This document shows positions 16,307 to 24,830 of a stretch of 64,000 bases of DNA, piece after piece. The stretch spans positions 1 through 64,000 of the forward strand of contig CAZVLF010000001.1 in assembly GCA_964627795.1 (NCBI GenBank). Reading direction: 5' to 3'. The position numbers and the translations under genes were made by a program. Each line of letters begins with the position of its first letter. The first letter of the stretch is position 1. Below the pieces are notes generated by a model. It was not told the origin of the DNA, made no database searches, and worked only from the letters and a program-made list of their open reading frames with translations. The stretch comes from CANDYO01 sp964627795 (GTDB taxonomy: Bacteria > Pseudomonadota > Alphaproteobacteria > Rickettsiales > CANDYO01).

Positions 16307-19300
16307 ATGAATTTATCTGCTCCCTTTATAAGAAGGCCTATAGCTACAACTTTAATTGCTTTTGGAATAGCAATAGCAGGAATAGTAGCTTTTAAATTTT
16401 TACCCATTTCCTCACTTCCTCAAGTTGAGTTTCCAACTATATTAGTCCAAGCATCTCTTACTGGGGCAAGCTCAGAAAACATGGTAAGCTCAGTTACCAC
16501 CCCAATTGAAAAGTCACTAAGTAGAATTTCTGGTATTACAGACATGACTTCAAGCACCCAGCCAGGTAAAACTCAAATAATTCTTCAGTTTGACTTGTCA
16601 AAAAATATTGATGGAGCAGCCAGTGAAGTTCAAGCAGCATTAGATGCAGCAAAAGCTAATTTGCCCAATAATATGTTAACTAAGCCATCTTATCGCAAAG
16701 TAAATCCTGCAGATTCACCAATCATGCTTTTTGCTTTAACTTCCAATACGAAGTCACCTGAAAAACTTTACGACCTTGCTTCAACCATGATTCAGCAGAA
16801 ATTGTTAAAAGTTGATGGAGTTGGACGTGTAATTTTAGCCGGAAGCTCTTTACCTGCAGTAAGAGTTTCATTAATACCAGATAGAATGTTTAAATATAAT
16901 ATAAGCCTTAACTTGGTATCACAATTACTAAATCATAACAACACCATTTTTCCTAAAGGGCAAATAAGCGATCAGAATCATGTTTATGAAATAATGACCA
17001 ATGACCAACTTTTTGATGCAGAAGAATATGCCAACATAATAATTAAAAATAATAACGGCAATATAATTAGACTTAAAGATGTTGCTAAAGTAGAAAACTC
17101 TGTACAAGACGTTAAAAATAGTGGAATAGTTAATGGAAAAAATGCAGTATTAATTGTTGTTTTTAAATCTAACAATTCAAATGTTGTAAGAACTAATAAA
17201 TTGCTTGAAGATGCATTTTTTTCATTAAAAAATGTTGTTCCCTCTTCAATAGAAATGCTTAAAATTATGGATAGAACTACCACCATAAAAGCATCATTAC
17301 ATGAAGTAAAGAAAGCACTAATTTATGCAATGATCTTTGTAATAATTGTAGTTTATATTTTCTTAAGAGACCTTAATTCTGTAATTATTCCTGGTATTGC
17401 TATGATCTTGTCACTATTAGGATCATTTATTGTTATGTGGTTGCTAGGATATAGTTTAAATATCTTATCAATGATGGCACTAACTATAGCAACAGGTTTT
17501 GTTGTTGATGATGCAATAGTTGTTCTTGAAAATATTACCAGACATATTGAAAATAAAGCCTCCCCTAAAGAAGCAGCGTTAATAGGATCCAAAGAAATAG
17601 GTTTTACGGTTACTTCAATTAGCCTGTCTCTAATTGCTGTATTTATTCCAATTCTATTAATGGGAGGTATAGTTGGAAGATTATTTAGAGAGTTTGCAAT
17701 AACTTTATCTGTATCAATAATTATTTCATTGCTTGTTTCAATAACTTTAACACCTATGATGTGCGCTTATATGCTTAAGCCTAAGAATAATGAATATGAA
17801 AAACATTCTTTTTTAGACAAAATAAAATATCATTATGAACGAGGTTTAAGTTGGTCTTTAGCGCACCAAAGATTTATTCTATTTTTATTTGTAGCCACTA
17901 TCATTTCTAATGTTATATTATTTAAATTTTCTTCAAAAGGATTTTTCCCTCAACAAGATACAGGAAGGATTGTTGCAAATATTATTACTGACCAAAAAAG
18001 CTCATTTAAATCATTAAATTCAAAATTAAAAACTTATTTAAATGAAATCAAAAAGGATCCTGCTGTTGAGAATGTAGTTGGATATATAGCTTCAGGCAAT
18101 GTTAATAATGCAACTATTTTTATAATATTAAAAGATTTAGAACAAAGAAAAATCTCATCTGATTTAGTTATTCAAAGAATAAGAGGTAATTTAAAAAATC
18201 TCTCAAGCGCAACTTTATATATGCAAACCGCTCAAGATTTGGTTATAGGTGGAAGACAAACTAGTGCTCAATTTCAATATACAATTACCGCAGATTCAGT
18301 AACAGAAGTAAATAAATTTGCTCCCATCATAATAAATAAGCTTAAAACAATACCTGGAATTATTGATATTAATAGCGATCAAGGCAACTTTGCTTTACAA
18401 ACTTATATTGATATTAATCATGATAAGGCTAATTCTTTAGGAATAAATCCATATATAATTGATAATGCTCTTTATTCAGCCTTTGGACAAAATCCTGTTT
18501 CACCCATTTATAAAAACAACAATCAATATTATGTAGTGATGGAATTTGAAAAAAAATTCAATCAGTCACCTCAAGCTCTTAATCATATATATATGTCTTC
18601 AAACAATCAAAACCTTGTTCCATTATCATCTTTTGCAACAATTCGTAACGAATCAACCTTACTCACTATAAATCACCAAGGTCTTTCTCCATCCACCACT
18701 TTATCTTTTAACCTTATTCCAGGAGTCAAACTAGGTGATGCAGTTAAGTCTATTAATAAAAATTTAAAAGATATAAATTTACCTCATAATATTTCAGGAT
18801 CTTTCCGCGGAACAGCACAAGCTTTTCAAGCATCGTTATCAAGCCAACCATTATTAATTTTAGCTTCTATAATTACCGTATACATCATCTTAGGTATGCT
18901 ATACGAGAACTTACGCCATCCAATAACAATTCTTTCTACACTCCCTTCAGCAGGTGTTGGAGCAGTGCTTGCTCTAATAGTTACTAAATCAGACTTGAAT
19001 ATAATTGCCTTGGTGGGAATTATATTATTAATTGGTATAGTAAAGAAAAACGCCATAATGATGATTGATTTTGTAATTGAGTTAAAAAGAACCAAAAATA
19101 TTTCATCTCAGCAAGCAATATATGAGGCAGCCTTACTTAGGTTTAGGCCAATCATTATGACTACAATGGCTGCCCTTTTAGGCGCCATACCAATGGCTAT
19201 AGGTACTGGGCTTGGAGCAGAAATGCAAAAACCTTTAGGAATTACCATAATTGGTGGCCTTATTTTTAGCCAGCTATTAACTTTATTTACAATTCCTGTT

Positions 19301-19342
19301 ATTTATCTTTACATTGATAAATTTAAATTTTCTAATACATAA
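16307..19342 (+). CDS. RND-family efflux transporter (AcrB/MdtC-like)
   Basis: Inner-membrane proton-driven efflux pump of the HAE1 group. The 1011 residues start with the usual first helix (FIRRPIATTLIAFGIAIAG). The PN/PC pore segments (QPGKTQIILQF, NPADSPIMLFAL, closest to MdtB/MdtC types) follow. The helix-4 proton relay aspartates are in VVDDAIVVLENI, and the repeated C-terminal half ends with GAIPMAIGTG. Both halves are intact. No periplasmic adaptor (MFP) or TolC-like gene is adjacent, so partners must be encoded elsewhere. The ATG has only a weak ribosome binding site. Drug or metabolite specificity cannot be deduced. Confidence 0.92.
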   Translation: MNLSAPFIRRPIATTLIAFGIAIAGIVAFKFLPISSLPQVEFPTILVQASLTGASSENMVSSVTTPIEKSLSRISGITDMTSSTQPGKTQIILQFDLSKNIDGAASEVQAALDAAKANLPNNMLTKPSYRKVNPADSPIMLFALTSNTKSPEKLYDLASTMIQQKLLKVDGVGRVILAGSSLPAVRVSLIPDRMFKYNISLNLVSQLLNHNNTIFPKGQISDQNHVYEIMTNDQLFDAEEYANIIIKNNNGNIIRLKDVAKVENSVQDVKNSGIVNGKNAVLIVVFKSNNSNVVRTNKLLEDAFFSLKNVVPSSIEMLKIMDRTTTIKASLHEVKKALIYAMIFVIIVVYIFLRDLNSVIIPGIAMILSLLGSFIVMWLLGYSLNILSMMALTIATGFVVDDAIVVLENITRHIENKASPKEAALIGSKEIGFTVTSISLSLIAVFIPILLMGGIVGRLFREFAITLSVSIIISLLVSITLTPMMCAYMLKPKNNEYEKHSFLDKIKYHYERGLSWSLAHQRFILFLFVATIISNVILFKFSSKGFFPQQDTGRIVANIITDQKSSFKSLNSKLKTYLNEIKKDPAVENVVGYIASGNVNNATIFIILKDLEQRKISSDLVIQRIRGNLKNLSSATLYMQTAQDLVIGGRQTSAQFQYTITADSVTEVNKFAPIIINKLKTIPGIIDINSDQGNFALQTYIDINHDKANSLGINPYIIDNALYSAFGQNPVSPIYKNNNQYYVVMEFEKKFNQSPQALNHIYMSSNNQNLVPLSSFATIRNESTLLTINHQGLSPSTTLSFNLIPGVKLGDAVKSINKNLKDINLPHNISGSFRGTAQAFQASLSSQPLLILASIITVYIILGMLYENLRHPITILSTLPSAGVGAVLALIVTKSDLNIIALVGIILLIGIVKKNAIMMIDFVIELKRTKNISSQQAIYEAALLRFRPIIMTTMAALLGAIPMAIGTGLGAEMQKPLGITIIGGLIFSQLLTLFTIPVIYLYIDKFKFSNT

Positions 19343-19357
19343 AATCAATTGGTTTAG

Positions 19358-19636
19358 TTATTGAGTTTTAGTATATTCTTCAGCTGTAAAAGTTTTAAGT
19401 ACTAAAGCATGAAGAGAACTAGCTAAAGCATCTTTTAAATGTTTGTGAATCAATCTATGTCTTTCAATTTTAGAAAGCCCCTCAAAATGAGAAGATACAA
19501 TAGTAATTGTAGCATGGGTTAAGCCTCCTGTGGGATTCTCAATATGTTCTGCATGAAATTTGCTATCATCAGTAATTTTAATATAAGTTGGATTAAGAAA
19601 TGATAGTCTTTCTTCTATTTGTTGCGCAGTTAACAT
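19358..19636 (-). CDS. bolA: BolA family protein
   Basis: Small protein that works with monothiol glutaredoxins in Fe-S/iron handling or as a regulator. The chosen ATG at 19636 overlaps the ldcA stop (TAATG), with a GGAGG site inside the ldcA end, and gives 92 residues. The BolA core is clear: FHAEHIENPTGGLTHATI (partial), FEGLSKIERHRLIHKHLKDAL and SSLHALVLKT. The conserved His in RLIHKHL is present. An in-frame ATG seven codons earlier is less likely. It is the last gene of uvrC-ldcA-bolA. Confidence 0.92.
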   Translation of the reverse strand: MLTAQQIEERLSFLNPTYIKITDDSKFHAEHIENPTGGLTHATITIVSSHFEGLSKIERHRLIHKHLKDALASSLHALVLKTFTAEEYTKTQ

Positions 19637-20601
19637 TATTTTCCTCCAGTTGAACACTTCAATAATATATTATCACCCAATGTTAAATCACATAAAGCTC
19701 CAAAAGGCAAGGGTGAATTATCCACAAAACTATGCCCTATTAAAGGTAATGATATTGCTGGAATTTGCAATTCTTTAGCAAAATTTTCAATAGCAACTTC
19801 GCAAAGATCTGGAACTATATCTTTAGGTGGATTAAATTGACCAAATATAACAGCTTTAGCTTTAGCAAATATTCCTGCTTGGAGTAGATGATTAAGCATA
19901 CGATCAAGCTTATATCCTTGTTCCCCGACATCTTCTATAAATAATATCTTACCCTCGCTATCAATCTCCCACGAAGTAGCTAAACTTGTTTGTATAAGCG
20001 ATAAATTTCCCCCTATTATTGTTGCGCTTATTGAAACTTGCTCTTTAGCAAATTCATTCAAAGCTTTTAAATTATTAAAATCTATCATCTGCTTTTTCCC
20101 TGTGATTAAAGCAAGTATTTCGTCCATAAATTTCTCATTAACTAGTGCTTGATTTACAACCGGAGCATGAAGACTGGCAAATTTCCAGTTTTTATTAAAA
20201 TAAAGATGAAGAGCTGTAATATCACTAAAACCAAGTAATAATTTATTAGTTTGAGGTAAATCTAACTTTTCCAAAAAAGGTAATATTTTTGCAGCCCCAT
20301 ATCCCCCTCTTATTGCCCAAACTGCCTTGCTCTCCTTATTGGTAAGACAGCTTATAAAATGGTCTTTCCTGTAATTTAAACTATTTGCTGAGAAAGGGTC
20401 ATTTTCAATAACTATTAAATCTTCGTTAATTCTTGCTACCAATCCATGTCTAAAAAATAAATCTTTAACCTTAGAATAATATTCTTGTAAATTATCAGTT
20501 GGAACTCCAGATGATGGAGCAATAATATCTATAATGTCGCCTTCTTGTAAATATTTCCATTTGCTAAAGTTATATTGATCTTTCATTTTATCTTTACCCA
20601 T
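19636..20601 (-). CDS. ldcA: LD-carboxypeptidase (peptidase S66), copy 1
   Basis: Serine peptidase that removes the terminal D-Ala from tetrapeptide stems in peptidoglycan recycling, or a MccF-like immunity enzyme. The nucleophile motif GFSDITAL, the Glu of FIEDVGEQG and the His of IGHSF are all present, and AIRGGYGA is typical of S66. The ATG at 20601 overlaps the uvrC stop. A second ATG at 20586 is possible. There is no signal peptide, so it acts in the cytoplasm. A second paralog lies at 60002-60946. Which copy does the recycling reaction is unknown. Confidence 0.88.
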   Translation of the reverse strand: MGKDKMKDQYNFSKWKYLQEGDIIDIIAPSSGVPTDNLQEYYSKVKDLFFRHGLVARINEDLIVIENDPFSANSLNYRKDHFISCLTNKESKAVWAIRGGYGAAKILPFLEKLDLPQTNKLLLGFSDITALHLYFNKNWKFASLHAPVVNQALVNEKFMDEILALITGKKQMIDFNNLKALNEFAKEQVSISATIIGGNLSLIQTSLATSWEIDSEGKILFIEDVGEQGYKLDRMLNHLLQAGIFAKAKAVIFGQFNPPKDIVPDLCEVAIENFAKELQIPAISLPLIGHSFVDNSPLPFGALCDLTLGDNILLKCSTGGK

Positions 20602-22381
20602 TTTTGTCAAAAAATTCTTTTATTTCTTCAGCTATCTTCTTGCTTATTCCATCAAGCTTAATTAATTGTTCAACAGACGCTCTCTTAATTTCTTCTAAAG
20701 ATGTAAAATGATCAACTAAAATTTTCCTTCTTTTTGCTCCAACTCCTGGTATTTTGGTTAAAGTGGAAACATTAATTGCCATTTTTCTCTTCTTTCGATG
20801 GCTTTCTATTGCAAACCGATGAGCTTCATCTCGTATAATTTGAAGATATTTCATTAACTCATCATTTTTATCAAGAGTGAATGGTTCTTTATCTTTTTGA
20901 TGAAAAATTTCTTTTCCTGCATTACGATCAACTCCCTTTGACATGCAAACAAGAGCAATATCAAGCCTTAGATGATTAAGAACCTCTACTGCCACACCTA
21001 AATGCCCCTGACCTCCATCAACAATAATTAAATCAGGCAAATTTTCTTTTTTAACTAACCTTCTAGTTAATACTTCTTTCATCATCATATAATCATCACC
21101 AACTGAATTTGATTTAATGTTATATTTACGATAATGTTTTTTACTAAACCCATCTTCTGTAGCTACAATCATTGCTCCAACTGCCATAGCTCCAGATATA
21201 TGACTATTATCATATACTTCTATCCTTGATATTTTGTTTTTTACATTAAATAATTTCTGCACTTTTGTAAGTATTTCAATTTTACTTTCTTTTTCTTCAA
21301 ATTTGCGTAAAAGCGCCATTTTTGCATTTTCAGTGGCAAAATTTAAAACTTTTAGCTTTTCCCCTCCTTTAGGAATAACCAAATTAAGGTTAAATGCTTC
21401 TTCCAAATCATTTATATCTTCTGGTATAGCTGACAATATTATATCTTTGGGCGGGTTATTAATTTGATAATTTTGAACTAAAAAAATTGATAAGATTTTT
21501 TCAATTGATTCATCCTCAACTTGATCAATAAAAATACTTTTATTTCCATAATTTTGCCCATTTCTAAATAAAAATAGCTGTATACAGGCATGATCCCCTA
21601 GCTTATCTATTCCAATAACATCTGCCTCTTCAAGTGAAAATAAATTTACATTACGGTTTTGAATATAATTAAGCGCTTTAAGTTGATCTCGATATTTAGC
21701 AGCTTTTTCATACTCCAAATTATTACTAGCCTGGTTCATTAAAGAGGTTAATTCTTGTTGCAACTCTATAGATTTACCTTGCAAGAACTTGATCGCTTTT
21801 TTGGAATTGTCTTGATAATCTGCCGCAGAAATTTTATTTACACATGGCGCAGAACATCTTTTAATTTGATATTGCATACATGCTGTTTTCCTAGAATTAA
21901 AAAAAGAATCTGAGCAACTTCTTAACAAAAAAGCTTTTTCAATAAATTCAATCGTTTGATCTACAATTCTAGGCGAGGCAAATGGACCAAAATATTGCCC
22001 TTTAACAGTTTTATTTCCACGAAATTTTAATAGTTGACTATATGGATGATCCTCCCTTACTAAAATATAAGGCATTGATTTATCATCTTTCAATAAAATA
22101 TTATATTTGGGTTTTAAACTTTTTATTAAATTAGCTTCTAAAATAAGAGCTTGAGCCTCTGTTTGAACAGTAATTATTTCTAGTTTTGTCAGTTGGCTTA
22201 TAGCCAGCTTCATTCTATTACAAAGCCGATTGACCTGGGCATAATTAGCTATCCTTTTTGATAAATCTTTTGCTTTACCCACATATAGAACCTCACCATC
22301 TGCATCTATCATCCTGTAAACTCCAGGTGATTTAGGCATATTTAATAATTCTTTTTTAATTAGGTTAATGGCATTTTTCAT
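20594..22381 (-). CDS. uvrC: Excinuclease ABC subunit C
   Basis: Nuclease of nucleotide excision repair that makes both incisions. The 595 residues have the GIY-YIG domain (GVYRM...VLYVGKAKDL), a Cys-rich stretch (ACMQYQIKRCSAPC), the UVR motif that binds UvrB, the RNase H-like endonuclease domain (IEVYDNSHISG, IVDGGQGH) and a C-terminal double helix-hairpin-helix (IPGVGAKRRKILVDHF, LDGISKKIAEEI). The ATG lacks a clear ribosome binding site. It is the first gene of uvrC-ldcA-bolA and diverges from nadK. Confidence 0.97.
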   Translation of the reverse strand: MKNAINLIKKELLNMPKSPGVYRMIDADGEVLYVGKAKDLSKRIANYAQVNRLCNRMKLAISQLTKLEIITVQTEAQALILEANLIKSLKPKYNILLKDDKSMPYILVREDHPYSQLLKFRGNKTVKGQYFGPFASPRIVDQTIEFIEKAFLLRSCSDSFFNSRKTACMQYQIKRCSAPCVNKISAADYQDNSKKAIKFLQGKSIELQQELTSLMNQASNNLEYEKAAKYRDQLKALNYIQNRNVNLFSLEEADVIGIDKLGDHACIQLFLFRNGQNYGNKSIFIDQVEDESIEKILSIFLVQNYQINNPPKDIILSAIPEDINDLEEAFNLNLVIPKGGEKLKVLNFATENAKMALLRKFEEKESKIEILTKVQKLFNVKNKISRIEVYDNSHISGAMAVGAMIVATEDGFSKKHYRKYNIKSNSVGDDYMMMKEVLTRRLVKKENLPDLIIVDGGQGHLGVAVEVLNHLRLDIALVCMSKGVDRNAGKEIFHQKDKEPFTLDKNDELMKYLQIIRDEAHRFAIESHRKKRKMAINVSTLTKIPGVGAKRRKILVDHFTSLEEIKRASVEQLIKLDGISKKIAEEIKEFFDKNG

Positions 22382-22389
22382 AAAAAAAT

Positions 22390-22669
22390 TTATTCACTTT
22401 TATTGTGGATAACTTTGTTGATTATTTTTGACAAATATAACATCTTCTTGGAAATCTGTCACTTAAAGAAGTGGATAATAATTAGTTGTATAAAATAACC
22501 ACTTCATTCAACTCAAGCTTTTCTGAGGCTTACAGAGCATTGGATTAATTTAGCAATAATTTAAATTCATGATAATTGTTAATATTAGTAATAATTCACA
22601 TATAATGTGCATAACTTAACTTGTTTACATTTATAAATCCTGATAAAATATGGGAAATATTTATCCACA
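22390..22669. promoter_or_regulatory. Cluster of DnaA-box-like 9-mers
   Basis: Between the divergent uvrC and nadK genes there are two perfect TTATCCACA boxes: 22404-22412 (minus orientation) and 22661-22669 (plus, at the start of nadK). Two 8-of-9 matches lie at 22390-22398 (TTATTCACT) and 22470-22478 (minus, TTATCCACT). The interval is very AT-rich. This could be a DnaA-regulated promoter or part of a replication origin. Single perfect boxes also occur inside ldcA (19718) and ccmF (48406), so isolated boxes are not informative here. Confidence 0.4.
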
Positions 22670-23465
22670 AGCTCATATGATATATAAAAATATTGCTATA
22701 ATTTCTGATATAACTGAATCAGCCAGAAAAATATTTGATGCAATTCAACAACAATATAATTTTATAGACCTAACAAAATCATTTCTTACGTCAAAAAATT
22801 TTGATCTAATTATTGTACTTGGTGGAGACGGATTTATGCTTCACTGTATTCACACCTATATGCATCTTAATATTCCTTTTTATGGCATCAATTGCGGAAC
22901 AGTAGGCTTTCTTTTAAATCCTTTAAGCGAGGAGAATTTACTCAAAAAGATTAACTCTTCTGTAGTAACTACTACATACCCGTTAGAAATGATTGCAAGA
23001 TTGGAAAATGGTTTAGAAGAAAAAAAACTAGCTATTAACGAGGTTTCACTTTTCCGCAGTAGTAGCCAAGCAGCAAGAATAAAGATTATAATTGATAGTT
23101 CTGTCCGACTAGAAGAATTAGTTTGCGATGGAGTTTTGCTTTCAACACCTGCAGGTAGTAGCGCATATAATAGTTCAGTTAACGGCCCTATCCTACCTAT
23201 GGGCTCGAATATTCTTGCACTTTCACCTATCAGTCCATTTAAACCTAAAAAATGGAGTGGTGCAATTTTACCAAGCAATGCTGAAGTTGAATTAATTATA
23301 ATGGAATATGAGAAGCGTAAAGTGCGTGCAGTAGCAGATTTCCTAGAAGTAGATTATGTTAAATCAGTAAAAATAAGAGAAAGAAAAGACTTACCTATCA
23401 AACTTCTCTTCGATAATAATTATAGTTTAGAAGAAAGAATAATTAAGGAGCAATTTTCATATTAA
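22650..23465 (+). CDS. nadK: NAD kinase
   Basis: Phosphorylates NAD to NADP. The GGDG motif (IIVLGGDGFML) and the second block DGVLLSTPAGSSAYN, followed by LSPISPFKP, are diagnostic. Total length with the ATG at 22650 is 271 residues. The ATG at 22677 (MIYKNIAIISD) would give 262 residues and fits the family start equally well. Neither has a ribosome binding site. A histidine-phosphatase-fold gene follows 12 bases later. Confidence 0.93.
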   Translation: MGNIYPQAHMIYKNIAIISDITESARKIFDAIQQQYNFIDLTKSFLTSKNFDLIIVLGGDGFMLHCIHTYMHLNIPFYGINCGTVGFLLNPLSEENLLKKINSSVVTTTYPLEMIARLENGLEEKKLAINEVSLFRSSSQAARIKIIIDSSVRLEELVCDGVLLSTPAGSSAYNSSVNGPILPMGSNILALSPISPFKPKKWSGAILPSNAEVELIIMEYEKRKVRAVADFLEVDYVKSVKIRERKDLPIKLLFDNNYSLEERIIKEQFSY

Positions 23466-23477
23466 AGGAGTGGCATT

Positions 23478-24017
23478 ATGAATATAATTATTTCTAAACC
23501 ATTTTATTTTGTAAGAAGCGGTGAAACTAATTGGCACAATGAAAAGTTAATTATTGGCCAGCAGGATCTTGATCTAAATCAGAACGGAATAGATCAAGCA
23601 AGTAATGCCGGTTATATACTAGCTGATTTTGAAATTAGCAAAATATATATCAGCCCACTAAAAAGAGCTTTCCAAACTGCGAAAATTATAAGTGACATTT
23701 GCGAATTAGAAATAGAAATTTGTGAAGGATTAAACGAAAGGTCGTGGGGAGAATTAGAAGGAAAGAAAAATCTAGAAATTTCTCTCGAAATACCATCAGA
23801 TGTTGAAAGAACCTCTGATTTTGAAAAAAGAATATTTGATACATTAAATATTATTCTTAACCATAACCAAAGTACATCTTTAATAATTTCTCATAAAGGA
23901 GTGTTTAATATTCTTTGCCACACTCTTGCTAAAAAAGAGATTGAATGCAAAAATGGCCAGATTTTTATTTTTTCACCCCCTTCAATAACAAGCTTATGGG
24001 AAGTTAATGAGGCTTAA
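23478..24017 (+). CDS. Histidine-phosphatase-fold protein lacking the catalytic His
   Basis: Phosphoglycerate-mutase-like protein of 179 residues, with an AAAGGAG site before its ATG. The family begins with a strand ending in RHG, whose His accepts the phosphate. Here the same place reads FVRSGETNWH, encoded by agc, so that His is Ser. The rest of the fold looks conserved: GQQDLDLNQNG, the YISPLKRAFQTA block, NERSWGELEG, and the second catalytic His in LIISHKGVFN. Loss of the acceptor suggests a non-catalytic or altered protein. It follows nadK and converges on the SDR gene with one base between stops. Confidence 0.85.
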   Translation: MNIIISKPFYFVRSGETNWHNEKLIIGQQDLDLNQNGIDQASNAGYILADFEISKIYISPLKRAFQTAKIISDICELEIEICEGLNERSWGELEGKKNLEISLEIPSDVERTSDFEKRIFDTLNIILNHNQSTSLIISHKGVFNILCHTLAKKEIECKNGQIFIFSPPSITSLWEVNEA

Positions 24018-24018
24018 A

Positions 24019-24741
24019 TTATTTTAGATGTTTACCACCATCAAGAAAAATACATTGCCCTGTTACACTTGTAGTATTAAGGAAAAATTTAATAGTATTA
24101 TAAATGTCTTGCAAACTTGCTCCTATACCTAAAGGGCTTTCGCTAATATGCTTATCAAATATTTCCTTTTTTTGCCCATCTTTAAATAAAGTCGCACCAG
24201 GAGCAATAGAGTTAACCCTAACATTAGGCGCCATACTTATGGCAAGCATTCTAGTAATCTCATCCAGTGTTTTTTTAGATATAGAATAAGAAAAGAAGTT
24301 TTTCATATTTTTATTTATATCACTGTCTAAAATATTTATAATATTGCCTGATTTTTCTTGCTTGAAAAAAGCTTTAGCTATAATAAGAGGAGAAAGTAAG
24401 TGAATGTTTAAATTTTTTTGTAAAAAATCTATATTTAAATCATCAAATACATCATTTTTATATAAAGAAGCACTGTTAATAATTAGATCTAAGCCTCCCA
24501 TTTGATAGTTAATATCTTCTATAAGGTTTTCTGCTTCTTTAATTACCGCTAGATTAGCTTTAAAAACTCCAACATTAACTTTATCAATTAAAAGTTTGGC
24601 CAACTCATAAGCTTCTTTTTCAGAATTGTGATAATGTATAGCTATATTCCATCCATCATTAGCTAGGGATTCTGCTATGAATTTGCCTATTCTTATAGCT
24701 GAACCTGTAATTAATACATTTTTTTGTGATTCATATAGCAT
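24019..24741 (-). CDS. SDR-family oxidoreductase, pteridine reductase/FolM-like
   Basis: NAD(P)-dependent short-chain dehydrogenase, 240 residues. The cofactor motif TGSAIRIGKFIAE, the IINSAS segment and the catalytic YSISK are present. The TG-x-x-x-RIG spelling and the IHYHNSE segment after strand 2 are typical of FolM and pteridine reductases, which make tetrahydrofolate or tetrahydromonapterin. In this order such enzymes can substitute for FolA. The assignment to the FolM subgroup is probable rather than sure. It diverges from the Kef-type antiporter. Confidence 0.75.
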   Translation of the reverse strand: MLYESQKNVLITGSAIRIGKFIAESLANDGWNIAIHYHNSEKEAYELAKLLIDKVNVGVFKANLAVIKEAENLIEDINYQMGGLDLIINSASLYKNDVFDDLNIDFLQKNLNIHLLSPLIIAKAFFKQEKSGNIINILDSDINKNMKNFFSYSISKKTLDEITRMLAISMAPNVRVNSIAPGATLFKDGQKKEIFDKHISESPLGIGASLQDIYNTIKFFLNTTSVTGQCIFLDGGKHLK

Positions 24742-24768
24742 AAAACAAATATTTTTAGTATCATTCCA

Positions 24769-24798
24769 TTGAATTTAGAATTAGTATAACAATATATA
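24769..24798 (+). promoter_or_regulatory. Possible promoter of the Kef-type antiporter gene
   Basis: TTGAAT (24769-24774) and TATATA (24793-24798), 18 bases apart, 32 bases before the ATG at 24831. Tentative in such AT-rich DNA. Confidence 0.35.
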
Positions 24799-24830
24799 TA
24801 CAAAATAAATAGCAAATTTAAAATAGTTAC

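Noticed and set aside
19718..19726. Perfect DnaA box inside ldcA, and another at 48406 in ccmF
   Set aside because: Both are isolated and lie within coding sequence. About this many are expected by chance.
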